Positions 54,634 to 64,000 of a stretch of 64,000 nucleotides of DNA are shown here, piece by piece. Under the pieces are notes generated by a model, which had not been told where the DNA came from, searched no databases, and saw nothing but the letters and a program-made list of their open reading frames with translations. The stretch covers positions 1-64,000 of the forward strand of contig NZ_JAUNXI010000003.1 in NCBI RefSeq assembly GCF_030539875.1, written 5' to 3'. Each line of letters begins with the position of its first letter. Positions within the stretch are counted from its first letter, which is position 1. A program made the translations under genes and the position numbers. Source of the stretch: Methanobrevibacter sp. GTDB taxonomy: Archaea; Methanobacteriota; Methanobacteria; Methanobacteriales; Methanobacteriaceae.

Positions 54634-56049
54634 ATGATTGAAAATAACATATGTTTATTAACAGACAGTTATAAATTGACTCATCATTATTTTTACCCTA
54701 AAGGAACAGAAAAAATCTATTCTTATCTTGAAAGCAGAGTAGGTGCTGAATTCAATAAAACTATTTTTTATGGATTGCAGTATATTATAAAAAAATATTT
54801 GGAAGGTCCTGTTGTAAACCCGCAAAAAATAGAAGAGGCAAGTGAACTTATTTCAAGTCATATAGGCGAGGATATTTTCAATGAGGAAGGTTGGTATTAT
54901 ATTTTAGATAAGTATGAAGGATATCTTCCAATTGAAATAAAATCAGTTGCTGAGGGAACTCCTGTTAATGTGGGAAATGTGTTGATGACTGTGGAAAACA
55001 CAGATAAAAAGTCATTTTGGTTAGTTAATTACTTGGAATCTCTTCTTCTGCAGGTCTGGTATCCGTCAACAGTTGCAACATTGTCAGCTGAAGTAAGAAA
55101 GTTGGCAAACTTTTATCTTGATGTTACTGGGTCCTGTAAGGACAATATGGATTTTATGTTGCATGATTTCGGATATCGTGGTTCCAGCTCAACAGAATCT
55201 TCAATGTTGTCAGGTTCTGCTCATTTGCTTAGTTTTTCTGGAACTGACACTATTGCTGCATTAACTATTCCTAAAAACTATTATAATGATTCAAATTTAT
55301 ATGGTTTTTCAGTTCAGGCCACAGAACATAGTATAATGACTTCATTAGGTAATGATGGTGAATTTGAACAGATTTTGAATGTTATTAATAATGCAAAAAA
55401 CGGAATATTGTCTGTTGTTATAGACTCCTATAACTACAGAAACTTCTTAACCGAAGCTGGAAAATCCAATACTCATTTAAATAAAGCCATTAATGATTTC
55501 TTGGATATTGATGGAAATAAAATCGTATTTAGGCCGGACAGTGGTGATCCGGTATCAACTACTATTGATTGTTTGAATATCCTGGAGGAGGGTTTTGGAT
55601 CTTATCTGACAGACAAGGGATATAAGGTGTTTGATTCAAATATTGGCCTTTTATGGGGTGATGGTCTAAACTATCATAAGATTAGGGATATACTATTTGC
55701 AATGAAGTCAAATGGATGGGCAGCTGAAAATATTGTATTTGGTATGGGTGGAGGTCTTCATACCTCTGTAAACCGTGACACTCAAAGAAATGCATTTAAA
55801 TGTTCAGCTCAATTGCGCAATAATAAATGGTTTGATATTTATAAAAATCCTCTAGATTCAAGTAAAAAATCCAAAACAGGGAGATTTAAATTAATTAAAG
55901 AAGATAATTCCTTTAAAACAGTAGCTATTGATTCATATGGGGAAGATTATCTCAGACCAGTATTTAGAAATGGTGAACTGTTAATTGAAGATACATTTGG
56001 TGATATTAAATCAAGAACATTAAAATATTCAAATTTTTTGGTAAGGTGA
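54634..56049 (+). CDS. Nicotinamide phosphoribosyltransferase type (NAMPT/NadV)
   Basis: A 471-residue enzyme that makes NMN from nicotinamide and PRPP, the eukaryotic and phage-like NAD salvage route. It starts LLTDSYKLTHHYFYPKGTEK and has HDFGYRGSSSTESS, the SVQATEHSIMTSLGNDGE segment (for human PAAEHSTI), FRPDSGDPVSTT and GMGGGLHTSVNRDTQR. These match NAMPT and not the shorter nicotinate enzyme. It is followed 4 bp later by the bile salt hydrolase. Confidence 0.9.
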   Translation: MIENNICLLTDSYKLTHHYFYPKGTEKIYSYLESRVGAEFNKTIFYGLQYIIKKYLEGPVVNPQKIEEASELISSHIGEDIFNEEGWYYILDKYEGYLPIEIKSVAEGTPVNVGNVLMTVENTDKKSFWLVNYLESLLLQVWYPSTVATLSAEVRKLANFYLDVTGSCKDNMDFMLHDFGYRGSSSTESSMLSGSAHLLSFSGTDTIAALTIPKNYYNDSNLYGFSVQATEHSIMTSLGNDGEFEQILNVINNAKNGILSVVIDSYNYRNFLTEAGKSNTHLNKAINDFLDIDGNKIVFRPDSGDPVSTTIDCLNILEEGFGSYLTDKGYKVFDSNIGLLWGDGLNYHKIRDILFAMKSNGWAAENIVFGMGGGLHTSVNRDTQRNAFKCSAQLRNNKWFDIYKNPLDSSKKSKTGRFKLIKEDNSFKTVAIDSYGEDYLRPVFRNGELLIEDTFGDIKSRTLKYSNFLVR

Positions 56050-56053
56050 TAAA

Positions 56054-57034
56054 ATGTGCACATCACTCAGTTATATGACAGAAAAAAATTATTTTGGACG
56101 TAACTTTGATTATGAGATTTCTTATAATGAAAGAGTTATAATAACTCCTAGAAACTATGAATTTAAATTTAGGGAAATTGATGATATTAAATCTCATTAT
56201 GCAATAATCGGAATTGCAGCAGGTATAGATGAATATCCTCTATATTATGATGCATGTAATGAAAAAGGATTGGCTATTGCCGGTTTGAACTTTCCAGAAA
56301 ATGCAGTCTATAATGAAATTAAAGAGGATATGGTAAATATCGCTCAGTTTGAATTGATTCCATATATACTTGGCTGTGCAGGAAGCATTGATGAGGCTTG
56401 TAATTTATTAGATGAAATTAATTTGGCAAATATTAATTTTTCAGATAAATTGCCTGTATCTCAACTTCACTGGATGCTTTCTGATTCAAGCGGGAAATCT
56501 ATTGTAGTTGAATCATTAGAGGACGGTTTGAAAATATATGATAATCCTGCTGGTGTTTTAACTAATAATCCTCCTTTTGATAAACAGTTATTTTATTTAA
56601 ATAATTTTAGGAGCTTGTCTAGTAAAAACCCTAAAAATACTTTCTCAAAGGAATTTGATTTAGAAGAGTATTCAAGAGGAATGGGTGCAATCGGACTTCC
56701 TGGGGATTTATCTTCATCATCCAGATTTGCAAAAGTTGCATTTACACGTGCAAACTCTTTGTCTGATTCAGATGAAAACAGCAGTGTTGGCCAATTTTTC
56801 CATATTTTAGGTTCTGTTGAACAGCAGAAGGGCTGTACTTTCATAGCTGATCCTGATTTATATGAATATACTATTTATTCATCCTGTTATAATACTGATG
56901 AAGGAATATTGTATTATAAAACATATAATAATGCTCAGATTACAGCTGTAAACTTAAATAATGAAGATTTGGATTCCAATAATTTGATTAATTATCCATT
57001 AATCAATGAAGAACAAATTAACCTTATTAATTAA
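56054..57034 (+). CDS. Bile salt hydrolase (choloylglycine hydrolase family)
   Basis: A 326-residue Ntn hydrolase of the conjugated bile acid hydrolase family, which cleaves glycine or taurine from bile salts. Cys2 is the nucleophile after Met removal, and Arg16, Asp19 (FGRNFDYE), Asn79 (GLNFPEN), Asn171/172 (LTNNPPF) and Arg224 (SSSRFAKVAF) match the known active site. Penicillin V acylase or another amide is possible in the same family. Its ribosome binding site overlaps the NAMPT stop, so the two are one unit. Typical of gut archaea and bacteria, probably laterally acquired. Confidence 0.9.
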   Translation: MCTSLSYMTEKNYFGRNFDYEISYNERVIITPRNYEFKFREIDDIKSHYAIIGIAAGIDEYPLYYDACNEKGLAIAGLNFPENAVYNEIKEDMVNIAQFELIPYILGCAGSIDEACNLLDEINLANINFSDKLPVSQLHWMLSDSSGKSIVVESLEDGLKIYDNPAGVLTNNPPFDKQLFYLNNFRSLSSKNPKNTFSKEFDLEEYSRGMGAIGLPGDLSSSSRFAKVAFTRANSLSDSDENSSVGQFFHILGSVEQQKGCTFIADPDLYEYTIYSSCYNTDEGILYYKTYNNAQITAVNLNNEDLDSNNLINYPLINEEQINLIN

Positions 57035-57233
57035 TTCTTTTTTTATTTTTTTTACAATATTTTAAATAAATTTCACAATTTACACACAAAATTAAATAAA
57101 AATAGTATTTTTATATATCAATTTTAATATTTTCATCTAAATTTAAAATATTATTTATATTATGAGCTGTTTAAATAATAATGATGATTGTTAATTTTCA
57201 CTATTCGCCATATCTTAAAAAGGAGGAACTGTT

Positions 57234-60200
57234 TTGCATAAACTTAAAAAATCTGCCGTAATATTTTTAATAGCTTTAATTTTTATTATTCCAACTGCAT
57301 ATGCCAGTGATAATCAAACGGAACTGAGTTTAAATGGTGATGAGGGTGTTTTATCCGATTCATATTATTTTGATGCAGGTGTTGCTGATGATATGGGAAA
57401 CGGATCAATCGATAATCCTTATAAAAGATTAACAAAAAATAGGATTAAGGATGACTCCACTATTTATTTAAATAATGGAGTATATGATAATGGAGTTTAC
57501 AAACAGGTTTCTAATTTAACCCTCATTGGTAAAAGTTGTGAAAACACGGTTATTGGGAATTTAAATTTAGAGATTAACGGTTATTTATTGGTTTATAATG
57601 TAACTTTTATTGATTGTAAAATTACCAGTTATGGAAATGTTTCATTGTTCAATTCAATTTTTAAAGATTCTTCATCATCAAATGGAGTTTTAACTTTGAA
57701 TTCAAAAACATTTCTTAATATAACTAATTGTACATTTACAAATAACTCTGTAAGTGATTATGGAGGAGTTATATGTGCAAACAATTCAAATATAAATATT
57801 TTCAATTCAGTTTTTGATGGAAATTCTGCAGAAAAATTTGCAGGAGCCATTTATTGCGATAACCGGTCAATGGTGACAATTAAAAATTCAAATTTTACTA
57901 ATAATCATGCGAAAAATGATGCAGGTGGGGCAATATATGCTATAAACTCAACCATTGTAGCAGATTATTTAAATATTTCAAATTCTTCAGCTACTTTTGG
58001 CGGTGCAATAACTTCCCTTAATTCCAATCTGCATCTGACTAATTTCAAATCTTCCAATAATAAAGCAAAATATCGTGGAGGTTCTATTTATTCAATTTAC
58101 GCCAATCAGACAATTGTAAATTCTACATTTGAAAATAACACTGCATTGGACGGCGGCGCCATATTTATTAATTATCCTTTTTTACTAAATCTAACTTCAA
58201 ATAAACTGATTAAAAATAATGCTTTTAACATTGGCGGAGCTATTTACATATTGTCTGATAAAAATAATTCTATTTTCAACAATACCTTTTTAAATAATTC
58301 TGCTGTATTTAATAATGATTCATATGAAACTGAATTGCCTAACTTGGCAATTGGAAATGGTGACTATATTCTAATTTATCATAATCAGCCTTTCATTGGC
58401 GATTTGCCAAGTAGCTATGATTTAAGAACTCTAAATCAGGTAACTCCTGTTAAAAATCAGGGTAGCGGAGGTAACTGTTGGGCATTTGCAGCATTGGCCA
58501 GTTTGGAATCTTGCATTTTAAAAGCAACAGGTAAAACTTTTGATTTATCTGAAGAAAATATGAAAAATTTAATGGCATTATACTCTGATTATGGATGGAA
58601 TATGAATCCTAATAATGGAGGTTTTCCTTCAATGGCAATTGGATATCTCACTTCCTGGTTAGGAGCTATAAACGAAAGCGATGATAAATATTATAGTTTA
58701 TCTGCATTATCTTCAGTATTTAACAGTTTTATTCATATTCAAAATATTTTATTTTTAAACAGAAAGAATTATACTGATAATGATGAAATAAAAAGGGCAA
58801 TTATCGAACATGGAGCTGTTTCAACCAGTATTTATTGGAAAACTGATTATCAAAATGGTAAAAGTTACTATAATGATAATGTTTCCAGTGCTAATCATGC
58901 AGTAGCCATTGTTGGATGGGATGATAATTATTCAAGAGATAATTTTAATAAACCTGCTCCTGGTGATGGTGCATGGATAATTAAAAACAGTTGGGGCAAG
59001 TATGCAGGAGAAAATGGATTTTATTACGTTTCATATTATGATTTAAGTATGGCCCGTATTAACGATCCATCAAAATCATATACTTTTGTTTTATCAGATT
59101 CAATTAAATATGATAAGAATTATCAATATGATATTTCAGGACAAACAGATTACTTATTTAGTTCATCAAGTTCAGTCTGGTATAAAAACAGGTTTACAGC
59201 AACTGATGAGGAATATCTAACTGCTATTTCAACATACTTCCAAAAAGAAACATCCTGGAATCTATATGTTTATGTAAATGGCGAGCTTAGATTAACTCAG
59301 TCAGGCAGTGCTGGTGCAAGCTATAAAACAATTGAATTGGACCAATTTATTCCTCTTAAAAAAGGGGATGTTTTTGAAGTTGCAATTAAATTAACTGCTG
59401 ATGGTGATGTAGGTGTTCCAATTTCAGAATACTTCTCTTTAAGTCATTTGCTTTTTGGTAAAAATGTTTCTTATATAAGTTATGATGGTGAAAACTGGTT
59501 TGACCTGTTCGATTTTAAGGGAAAATATCTTAGTCATACATATCACGGCTTACAAGTGGCTTGTATTAAAGCATTTACTGTATTGAACAAAATCAATTCA
59601 ACAATTGCACTGATTGTTGATGATTTAAATCCTGTTGAGTTAACTGCTATAATATTAAATCAATATGGAAATCCAATAAAAACAGGTAAGGTGACCTTCA
59701 ATATTGAAGGAACCGACTATGCTGCTGATGTTATAAACGGTATCTCGAAGTTTTATTATAAATTTAAAAATAATGAAAGTAAAGTAATATCCGCTAGTTT
59801 TAGTGATGTAGGATATATTGGGTCTTCTTTTAATATGACCATTATTCCAAGACAAGGTTCAATAATGGCGGATGATTCTGTTTATTATTATAATGAAACC
59901 ATTTATTATTCGGCTTTACTGCTTGACAATAACATGAAGCCTGTTTCTAATAGGGAAATTAAATTTAAAATTAATAATACTGAGTATGTTGCTTTAACTA
60001 ATAATGAAGGTATTGCAACTGTTTCTCTTAAATTAGATTTAAACAGTTACGATATTGAAATTGGTCTTAAGCATGATGAATTTAGCTTAGCTAAAAAAAT
60101 TACAGTCAAATCTTCAATTAAACTTCCAACCAACAAAAGATATGCTTACAATTCAAAATATTATGCTGCTCTTTTTGATGCAGAGGGCAATCCTATGTCC

Positions 60201-60875
60201 AATTGCAATTTAAAAATGATTATTAATGATGCATCTAAGTATGTAACCACTGACAGCAACGGTTATATTAACTACAATATTGCTTTAAATCCTGGGTCCT
60301 ACTCAATCATTATCATAAATCCAAAAACCAATGAGCAGTCAACTCAAACAATCAGTGTTGTTTCAAGAATAACTCAGAATAAGGATTTGACAATGTATTA
60401 TGGTGCCGGAAGCTATTATAAAGTTAAGGTTGTAGACGATAATGGAAAAGTTAAGAAGAATCTTAAGGTATCTTTTAAAGTAAATGGCAAGACATATTAT
60501 AAATACACTAATGAAAAGGGATATGCATCAATTAAAATTTCGCTAAAATCGGGAAAATATACAATTCTAACTACATATAAGGGATATAAGGTATCTAATA
60601 AAATCACTGTTAAGCCAACAGTCATAACAAAAAATATTAAAATCAAAAAAGGAAAAACAGGCAAATTCACAGCTAAATTAATCAGCAGCAAAGGCAAAGT
60701 TTTAAAATATAAAAAGATCACTTTTAAATTTAAAGGCAAAACATACATTATTAAAACAAATAAATATGGAATAGCTACTTTAAAGATTCCTAAAATAAAA
60801 TCGATTAAGAAGTATTCAGTAACTACAAGTTATGGTAGTCAGAAATATAAAAACACGATAAGCATTGTAAAATAA
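57234..60875 (+). CDS. Surface protein: beta-helix, papain-type protease, Ig-like repeats
   Basis: A 1213-residue exported protein. Signal peptide (1-24), then parallel beta-helix repeats with many GGAI and NSxF turns (about 50-380), then a papain-family (C1A) protease: Gln409, Cys415 (GNCWAFAALASLE), His555 (ANHAVAIVGWDD) and Asn585 (IIKNSWGKY). A lectin-like or jelly-roll domain follows (about 600-770) and several Ig-like repeats (about 780-1213), the last very lysine-rich (pI high), possibly binding the wall. All catalytic residues are present. TTG start, AGGAGG 7 nt upstream. Adhesin-like proteins of this genus often hold the C1 domain. Confidence 0.88.
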   Translation: MHKLKKSAVIFLIALIFIIPTAYASDNQTELSLNGDEGVLSDSYYFDAGVADDMGNGSIDNPYKRLTKNRIKDDSTIYLNNGVYDNGVYKQVSNLTLIGKSCENTVIGNLNLEINGYLLVYNVTFIDCKITSYGNVSLFNSIFKDSSSSNGVLTLNSKTFLNITNCTFTNNSVSDYGGVICANNSNINIFNSVFDGNSAEKFAGAIYCDNRSMVTIKNSNFTNNHAKNDAGGAIYAINSTIVADYLNISNSSATFGGAITSLNSNLHLTNFKSSNNKAKYRGGSIYSIYANQTIVNSTFENNTALDGGAIFINYPFLLNLTSNKLIKNNAFNIGGAIYILSDKNNSIFNNTFLNNSAVFNNDSYETELPNLAIGNGDYILIYHNQPFIGDLPSSYDLRTLNQVTPVKNQGSGGNCWAFAALASLESCILKATGKTFDLSEENMKNLMALYSDYGWNMNPNNGGFPSMAIGYLTSWLGAINESDDKYYSLSALSSVFNSFIHIQNILFLNRKNYTDNDEIKRAIIEHGAVSTSIYWKTDYQNGKSYYNDNVSSANHAVAIVGWDDNYSRDNFNKPAPGDGAWIIKNSWGKYAGENGFYYVSYYDLSMARINDPSKSYTFVLSDSIKYDKNYQYDISGQTDYLFSSSSSVWYKNRFTATDEEYLTAISTYFQKETSWNLYVYVNGELRLTQSGSAGASYKTIELDQFIPLKKGDVFEVAIKLTADGDVGVPISEYFSLSHLLFGKNVSYISYDGENWFDLFDFKGKYLSHTYHGLQVACIKAFTVLNKINSTIALIVDDLNPVELTAIILNQYGNPIKTGKVTFNIEGTDYAADVINGISKFYYKFKNNESKVISASFSDVGYIGSSFNMTIIPRQGSIMADDSVYYYNETIYYSALLLDNNMKPVSNREIKFKINNTEYVALTNNEGIATVSLKLDLNSYDIEIGLKHDEFSLAKKITVKSSIKLPTNKRYAYNSKYYAALFDAEGNPMSNCNLKMIINDASKYVTTDSNGYINYNIALNPGSYSIIIINPKTNEQSTQTISVVSRITQNKDLTMYYGAGSYYKVKVVDDNGKVKKNLKVSFKVNGKTYYKYTNEKGYASIKISLKSGKYTILTTYKGYKVSNKITVKPTVITKNIKIKKGKTGKFTAKLISSKGKVLKYKKITFKFKGKTYIIKTNKYGIATLKIPKIKSIKKYSVTTSYGSQKYKNTISIVK

Positions 60876-60889
60876 GGTTGGATATAACC

Positions 60890-61588
60890 CTATTTATTTG
60901 CTTTTATTAATTTACGGGCTGCTTTTAAGTCAGTATTGTAAATGTGGCCGGAGGTTGAGTGGTAGTGAACTCCGCCGAAGTTTAATTTTTCACCGACAAT
61001 TTCTTTGTTGACCTCTTCTTTCATTTTAAGGCCCAAATATGCGATGAAAAACATGTTTGAGTAAAAAGCACCAAAAATGTCATTGCTTCTAAATATGCAA
61101 TGGATAGTCAATTCATTGTCACGAACAATACATTGTAAAAACTGAAGGCATGGAATATCTTCTCTATCTGCATCAAGTTCAGGGTCAATTGTAACTGCAA
61201 CTGCACGATTGGAACCGGTAGCAGTTAATATTCTTTCTTTCATGGTGTTAAATTGATCAACATCAAAATGTGCAAAAATACGGTTGGGATAAGTATAAAC
61301 AAATCCCTGGTCGTCAGGATTTTCAGCAGATTTTACATACTCATAAAGAGCATCACTTTTAATGGGACAACCTTCTATGTCGAATTTGCCAGATTTAATA
61401 TCACTTAACATCATGTCGGTAGTATAATGTTGATATTTGGCTCTAAATTTCAAATCTAACGGGTCATCAATAATATAAAAGTTACCTAAGCTTTCAATTA
61501 AGTGATGATTAGAGTCTTTATAAGTTTCATTTCCTTGTTTTAAGATTTTACTTACAAAATCTAAATAACATTGATTAATGGTTAGCAT
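60890..61588 (-). CDS. Thymidylate synthase, archaeal type
   Basis: A 232-residue protein of the short methanogen thymidylate synthase family, which methylates dUMP to dTMP. The probable nucleophile is Cys147 (PCLQFLQ), followed by the phosphate and base motifs FRSNDIFGAFYSN (RSND 167-170) and YHSTSGHIYNTD. It is shorter than ThyA (264 residues) and its cofactor is likely a methanopterin derivative. It converges on the papain-type surface gene 14 bp away. Confidence 0.82.
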   Translation of the reverse strand: MLTINQCYLDFVSKILKQGNETYKDSNHHLIESLGNFYIIDDPLDLKFRAKYQHYTTDMMLSDIKSGKFDIEGCPIKSDALYEYVKSAENPDDQGFVYTYPNRIFAHFDVDQFNTMKERILTATGSNRAVAVTIDPELDADREDIPCLQFLQCIVRDNELTIHCIFRSNDIFGAFYSNMFFIAYLGLKMKEEVNKEIVGEKLNFGGVHYHSTSGHIYNTDLKAARKLIKANK

Positions 61589-61835
61589 AATATCAGTCCT
61601 TTATTAAATAAATTTATGTTTTTAATAGTATAAATTAATATCTAGACAGACATGTGACAAAGCACTAACTAATCTATTTTTCAATGACAATTTTTGATAG
61701 AAAGTGAATATTTATTTTTTTATTATCTCGAAACCGATTATTTGTTTAGTTTTAAGATATGTTTATATATAGAATTGAATATAATTATAAATACTTAAAT
61801 CTTTTTAAGTAAATCCAAATTTAAGATGTGAAAAT
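61589..61835. other. Divergent intergenic region
   Basis: 247 bp between the thymidylate synthase gene and the XRE-cupin gene, read outward in both directions. It has TATA boxes for each side; no gene. Confidence 0.5.
61762..61811 (+). promoter_or_regulatory. XRE-cupin promoter and leader hairpin
   Basis: TATA TTTATATA at 61762-61769 and a perfect 7-bp stem TACTTAA-ATCTTT-TTAAGTA at 61792-61811, 30 nt from the first TATA base. Confidence 0.5.
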
Positions 61836-62408
61836 ATGACAAATGAAGATTTTGCAAAAAAAATTAAAGACATAAGAGATAGGCAGAATATGACTATTGA
61901 AGAACTTGCTGAGAGAAGTGGGGTAAAACTTGAAGTTTTACAAGCTATGGAATCTGGAGAAGTTATTCCCTCACTTACACCATTAACTAAAATGGCTAGA
62001 GCGCTTGGTGTACGTTTAGGTACTTTCCTGGATGATACTCCGGAACTCGGGCCGGTTGTTACCAGAAATGGTAAAACTGAAAATTCACTTTATTTCTCAG
62101 GAAGAGAAGATGTAACAAATTCATCTAATTTAGAATTCCACTCATTAGGTGCAGGTAAAATCGATAGAAACATTGATCCTTTCATAATTGATATTGATTA
62201 TGAAGAGGGTGATAAGGAATTATCTTCTCACGAAGGTGAAGAATTCATTTATGTATTGGAAGGAGAAATTGAAGTAATTTATGGAAAAGACTCATATATT
62301 ATTGGAAAAGGAGACACAATATTTTATGATTCAGTAGTGCCTCACCACCTTCACGCAAGTGGGGATGATAAGGCAAGAATCCTGGCTGTATTATACACTC
62401 CATATTAG
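61836..62408 (+). CDS. XRE-family regulator with cupin sensor
   Basis: A 190-residue protein: N-terminal helix-turn-helix (MTIEELAERSGVKLEVLQAMES, residues about 18-40) and a C-terminal cupin barrel (SSHEGEEFIYVLEGEIEVIYG and VVPHHLHA, with histidines and glutamate as metal ligands). In methanogens this regulator lies upstream of an acyl- or acetyl-CoA synthetase, as here, and is thought to sense a small ligand such as an acyl compound. Confidence 0.9.
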   Translation: MTNEDFAKKIKDIRDRQNMTIEELAERSGVKLEVLQAMESGEVIPSLTPLTKMARALGVRLGTFLDDTPELGPVVTRNGKTENSLYFSGREDVTNSSNLEFHSLGAGKIDRNIDPFIIDIDYEEGDKELSSHEGEEFIYVLEGEIEVIYGKDSYIIGKGDTIFYDSVVPHHLHASGDDKARILAVLYTPY

Positions 62409-62433
62409 ATTAGAATAGATAGGACTTGGTAAA

Positions 62434-62580
62434 ATGTTTGAGATAGTATTAAAACAACAAAAAATTGAAAAAAGGTTAATTGGATTTTTCACTCGTAGTT
62501 TGGATTTGCGTTATTTGTTGTTGTGTTTGCAAGAATATTTTACAAGTTTAAATGAAATTAAAATGGAGGTTTTCCAATGA
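62434..62580 (+). CDS. Possible small ORF coupled to the CoA ligase gene
   Basis: A 48-codon frame ([20 protein letters not shown] at the start) between the XRE-cupin and CoA ligase genes. Its TGA overlaps the next ATG as ATGA and a GGT precedes it weakly. Coding nature is unproved. Confidence 0.25.
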   Translation: MFEIVLKQQKIEKRLIGFFTRSLDLRYLLLCLQEYFTSLNEIKMEVFQ

Positions 62581-64000
62581 GCGAATTATTTACAGAACTC
62601 CCGCTAGGGAAATTTTTTGAATCAATGGTTGAAAAACAACCAGATCATGAATTTATTATTTATCCGGATAGAAATTTAAGATTTACATATAAAGAATTTG
62701 ATGAAAGAGTTGACGATTTAGCAAAAGGAATGCTGGCTATTGGGATTGAAAAAGGAGATCATGTTGGTATATGGGCTAAAAATGTGCCTGAATGGTTAAC
62801 TTACATGTTTGCAACTGCAAAAATCGGTGCAACAATTGTTACAGTCAATACTGCTTATCAATCACATGAATTGGAATATGTTTTAGGTCAGTCTGATATG
62901 AAAGCATTGGCTATGACTGATGGATTTAGAGATACAAGCTATTTTGATATTATAAATGAGCTTGTACCTGAACTTAAAACTTGTGCTAGAGGTCATTTAG
63001 TAGCTGAAAAATTCCCTCATTTAAAATTTGTTTTCCATGTAGGTCAGGAAAAGCATCGTGGAATGTTTAATACAAATGAATTATTACTGCTTGGTCAAAG
63101 CTATGATGATGATAAATATCAGGAAATTAAAGATTCAGTTACTCAAAATGATGTAATCAATATGCAGTATACTTCCGGAACTGAAGGTTTCCCGAAAGGC
63201 GTAATGTTAACTAGCCGCAATATTGTAAACGACGGTTACTACATTGGGGAAAATATGAATTACACAGAAGAGGATAAATTACTGTTACAGGTTCCTCTTT
63301 TCCACTGTTTCGGAACAGTTCTTGGGGTAATGGCTATTATAACTCACGGTTCTACAATGGTTGTTCTTGAAGAGTATGATCCGTTATTGGCTATTTCTTC
63401 AATTCAAAAAGAACAGTGCACCTCCATTTATGGGGTGCCTACAATGTTTATCGGCATGATGAACCATCCGATGTTTGACATGTTTGACATGTCTTCACTG
63501 CGTACCGGTATTATGGCAGGTTCCACTTGTCCTGTTGAAACCATGAAAGATGCAATCGAAAAAATGAACATGAGGGAAATCACAAGTGTATACGGGCTTA
63601 CTGAAGCTGCACCAGGTTTTACACAAACCAATGCATCTGATTCATTTGATAAAAAAATCAATACTGTTGGACGTAAATTCCCGAATATTGAAGTAAAAAT
63701 CGTTGATCCTGAAACTGGTGAGGAAGTAGGTGTTGGTGAAACCGGTGAGATTATGTGCAGAGGATTTAATGTTATGAAGGGATATTATAATATGCCTGAA
63801 AAAACTGCAGAAACAATCGAACCAGACGGATGGCTTCACTCAGGAGACCTTGCAACTGTTGATGAAGATGGATATTACTCAATTGTTGGCCGTATCAAAG
63901 ATATGATTATTAGAGGCGGGGAAAACATCTATCCTCGTGAAATTGAAGAATTTTTATTTACACATGAATGTGTGCAGGATGTTCAGGTAGCTGGAATTCC
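62577..64000 (+). CDS. Acyl-CoA synthetase (AMP-binding), cut at the window end
   Basis: The first 474 or so residues of an AMP-forming CoA ligase. It has the P-loop [14 protein letters not shown], the [13 protein letters not shown] segment and the hinge [20 protein letters not shown], all intact, so only the end is missing. Substrate: a medium-chain or aromatic acid is likely from its resemblance to fatty-acid ligases. Start at 62577, 6 nt after GGAGGT. Under probable control of the XRE-cupin gene upstream. Confidence 0.88.
   Translation, partial: MSELFTELPLGKFFESMVEKQPDHEFIIYPDRNLRFTYKEFDERVDDLAKGMLAIGIEKGDHVGIWAKNVPEWLTYMFATAKIGATIVTVNTAYQSHELEYVLGQSDMKALAMTDGFRDTSYFDIINELVPELKTCARGHLVAEKFPHLKFVFHVGQEKHRGMFNTNELLLLGQSYDDDKYQEIKDSVTQNDVINMQYTSGTEGFPKGVMLTSRNIVNDGYYIGENMNYTEEDKLLLQVPLFHCFGTVLGVMAIITHGSTMVVLEEYDPLLAISSIQKEQCTSIYGVPTMFIGMMNHPMFDMFDMSSLRTGIMAGSTCPVETMKDAIEKMNMREITSVYGLTEAAPGFTQTNASDSFDKKINTVGRKFPNIEVKIVDPETGEEVGVGETGEIMCRGFNVMKGYYNMPEKTAETIEPDGWLHSGDLATVDEDGYYSIVGRIKDMIIRGGENIYPREIEEFLFTHECVQDVQVAGI

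Noticed and set aside
1-64000. tRNA, rRNA, CRISPR, insertion sequences or prophage
   Set aside because: Gaps between genes were read by eye for tRNA T-loops, repeats, terminal inverted repeats and transposase motifs and none were found; a tRNA search program would settle it.

Overview
The window is AT-rich, archaeal and methanogen-derived. The gene set points to a gut-type Methanobrevibacter or a close relative in Methanobacteriales. Support comes from methanogenesis and cofactor genes (methenyl-H4MPT cyclohydrolase mch, beta-RFAP synthase mptG, a CfbC-like F430 reductase, a component A2 (AtwA) type double ABC protein), archaeal lipid and transcription genes (geranylgeranyl reductase, transcription factor S), pseudomurein-binding repeats, and host-associated functions (bile salt hydrolase, large surface proteins). 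The archaeal signals are consistent: TATA boxes of the TTTATATA type, GGTGAT or GGAGG ribosome binding sites, several TTG and GTG starts, and oligo-T terminators behind palindromes.

Layout. 1-4.1 kb: a possible two-hairpin small RNA, a HisA/HisF relative, a small membrane protein, a CDF metal exporter, pdxS and a PfkB kinase. 4.2-12.7 kb: a 2263-residue DUF4011-type helicase with a nuclease-like domain and a very long acidic linker, followed by uvrC. 12.8-24.1 kb: small envelope and coiled-coil genes, AtwA-like ABC protein with UspA, ferredoxin with geranylgeranyl reductase and galE, purF, then a tight run of U32 protein, cfbC-like, ogt, YgjV-like and ArsC/Spx-like genes, and an HxlR regulator. 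24.6-28.9 kb: a secreted multidomain wall protein (Ig-like domains, TIM-barrel hydrolase-like domain, pseudomurein-binding repeats, transglutaminase-like protease). 29-40.9 kb: serS, flavoprotein, a possible ribbon-helix-helix protein with an inverted repeat in its leader, nitroreductase with MalY-type lyase, NudC, ferritin, mptG, ACT protein with phenylacetate-CoA ligase type enzyme, the DUF2162/ExbB-like/DUF2149 membrane trio, and tfs.

41-46.3 kb is a complete phosphate block on the minus strand (HTH-PhoU regulator, pstS-C-A-B, phoU) with two palindromes around the pst promoter. 46.4-54.5 kb: MFS transporter with cysteine synthase family enzyme, ClC channel, acidic membrane-anchored protein, mch, DUF4013 membrane protein, and two tandem rubrerythrins. 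54.6-60.9 kb is host-facing: an NAMPT-type phosphoribosyltransferase coupled to a bile salt hydrolase, then a beta-helix surface protein carrying a papain-type protease. 60.9-64 kb: archaeal-type thymidylate synthase, an XRE-cupin regulator and an acyl-CoA synthetase cut by the window end.

The signal not explained by the gene list is positional. In about ten leaders an inverted repeat starts 27-36 nt downstream of the first base of a TATA-like box, so it would form a stem-loop at the 5' end of the transcript, or an operator at the start site. No rRNA, tRNA, CRISPR array, insertion sequence or prophage was seen by eye.
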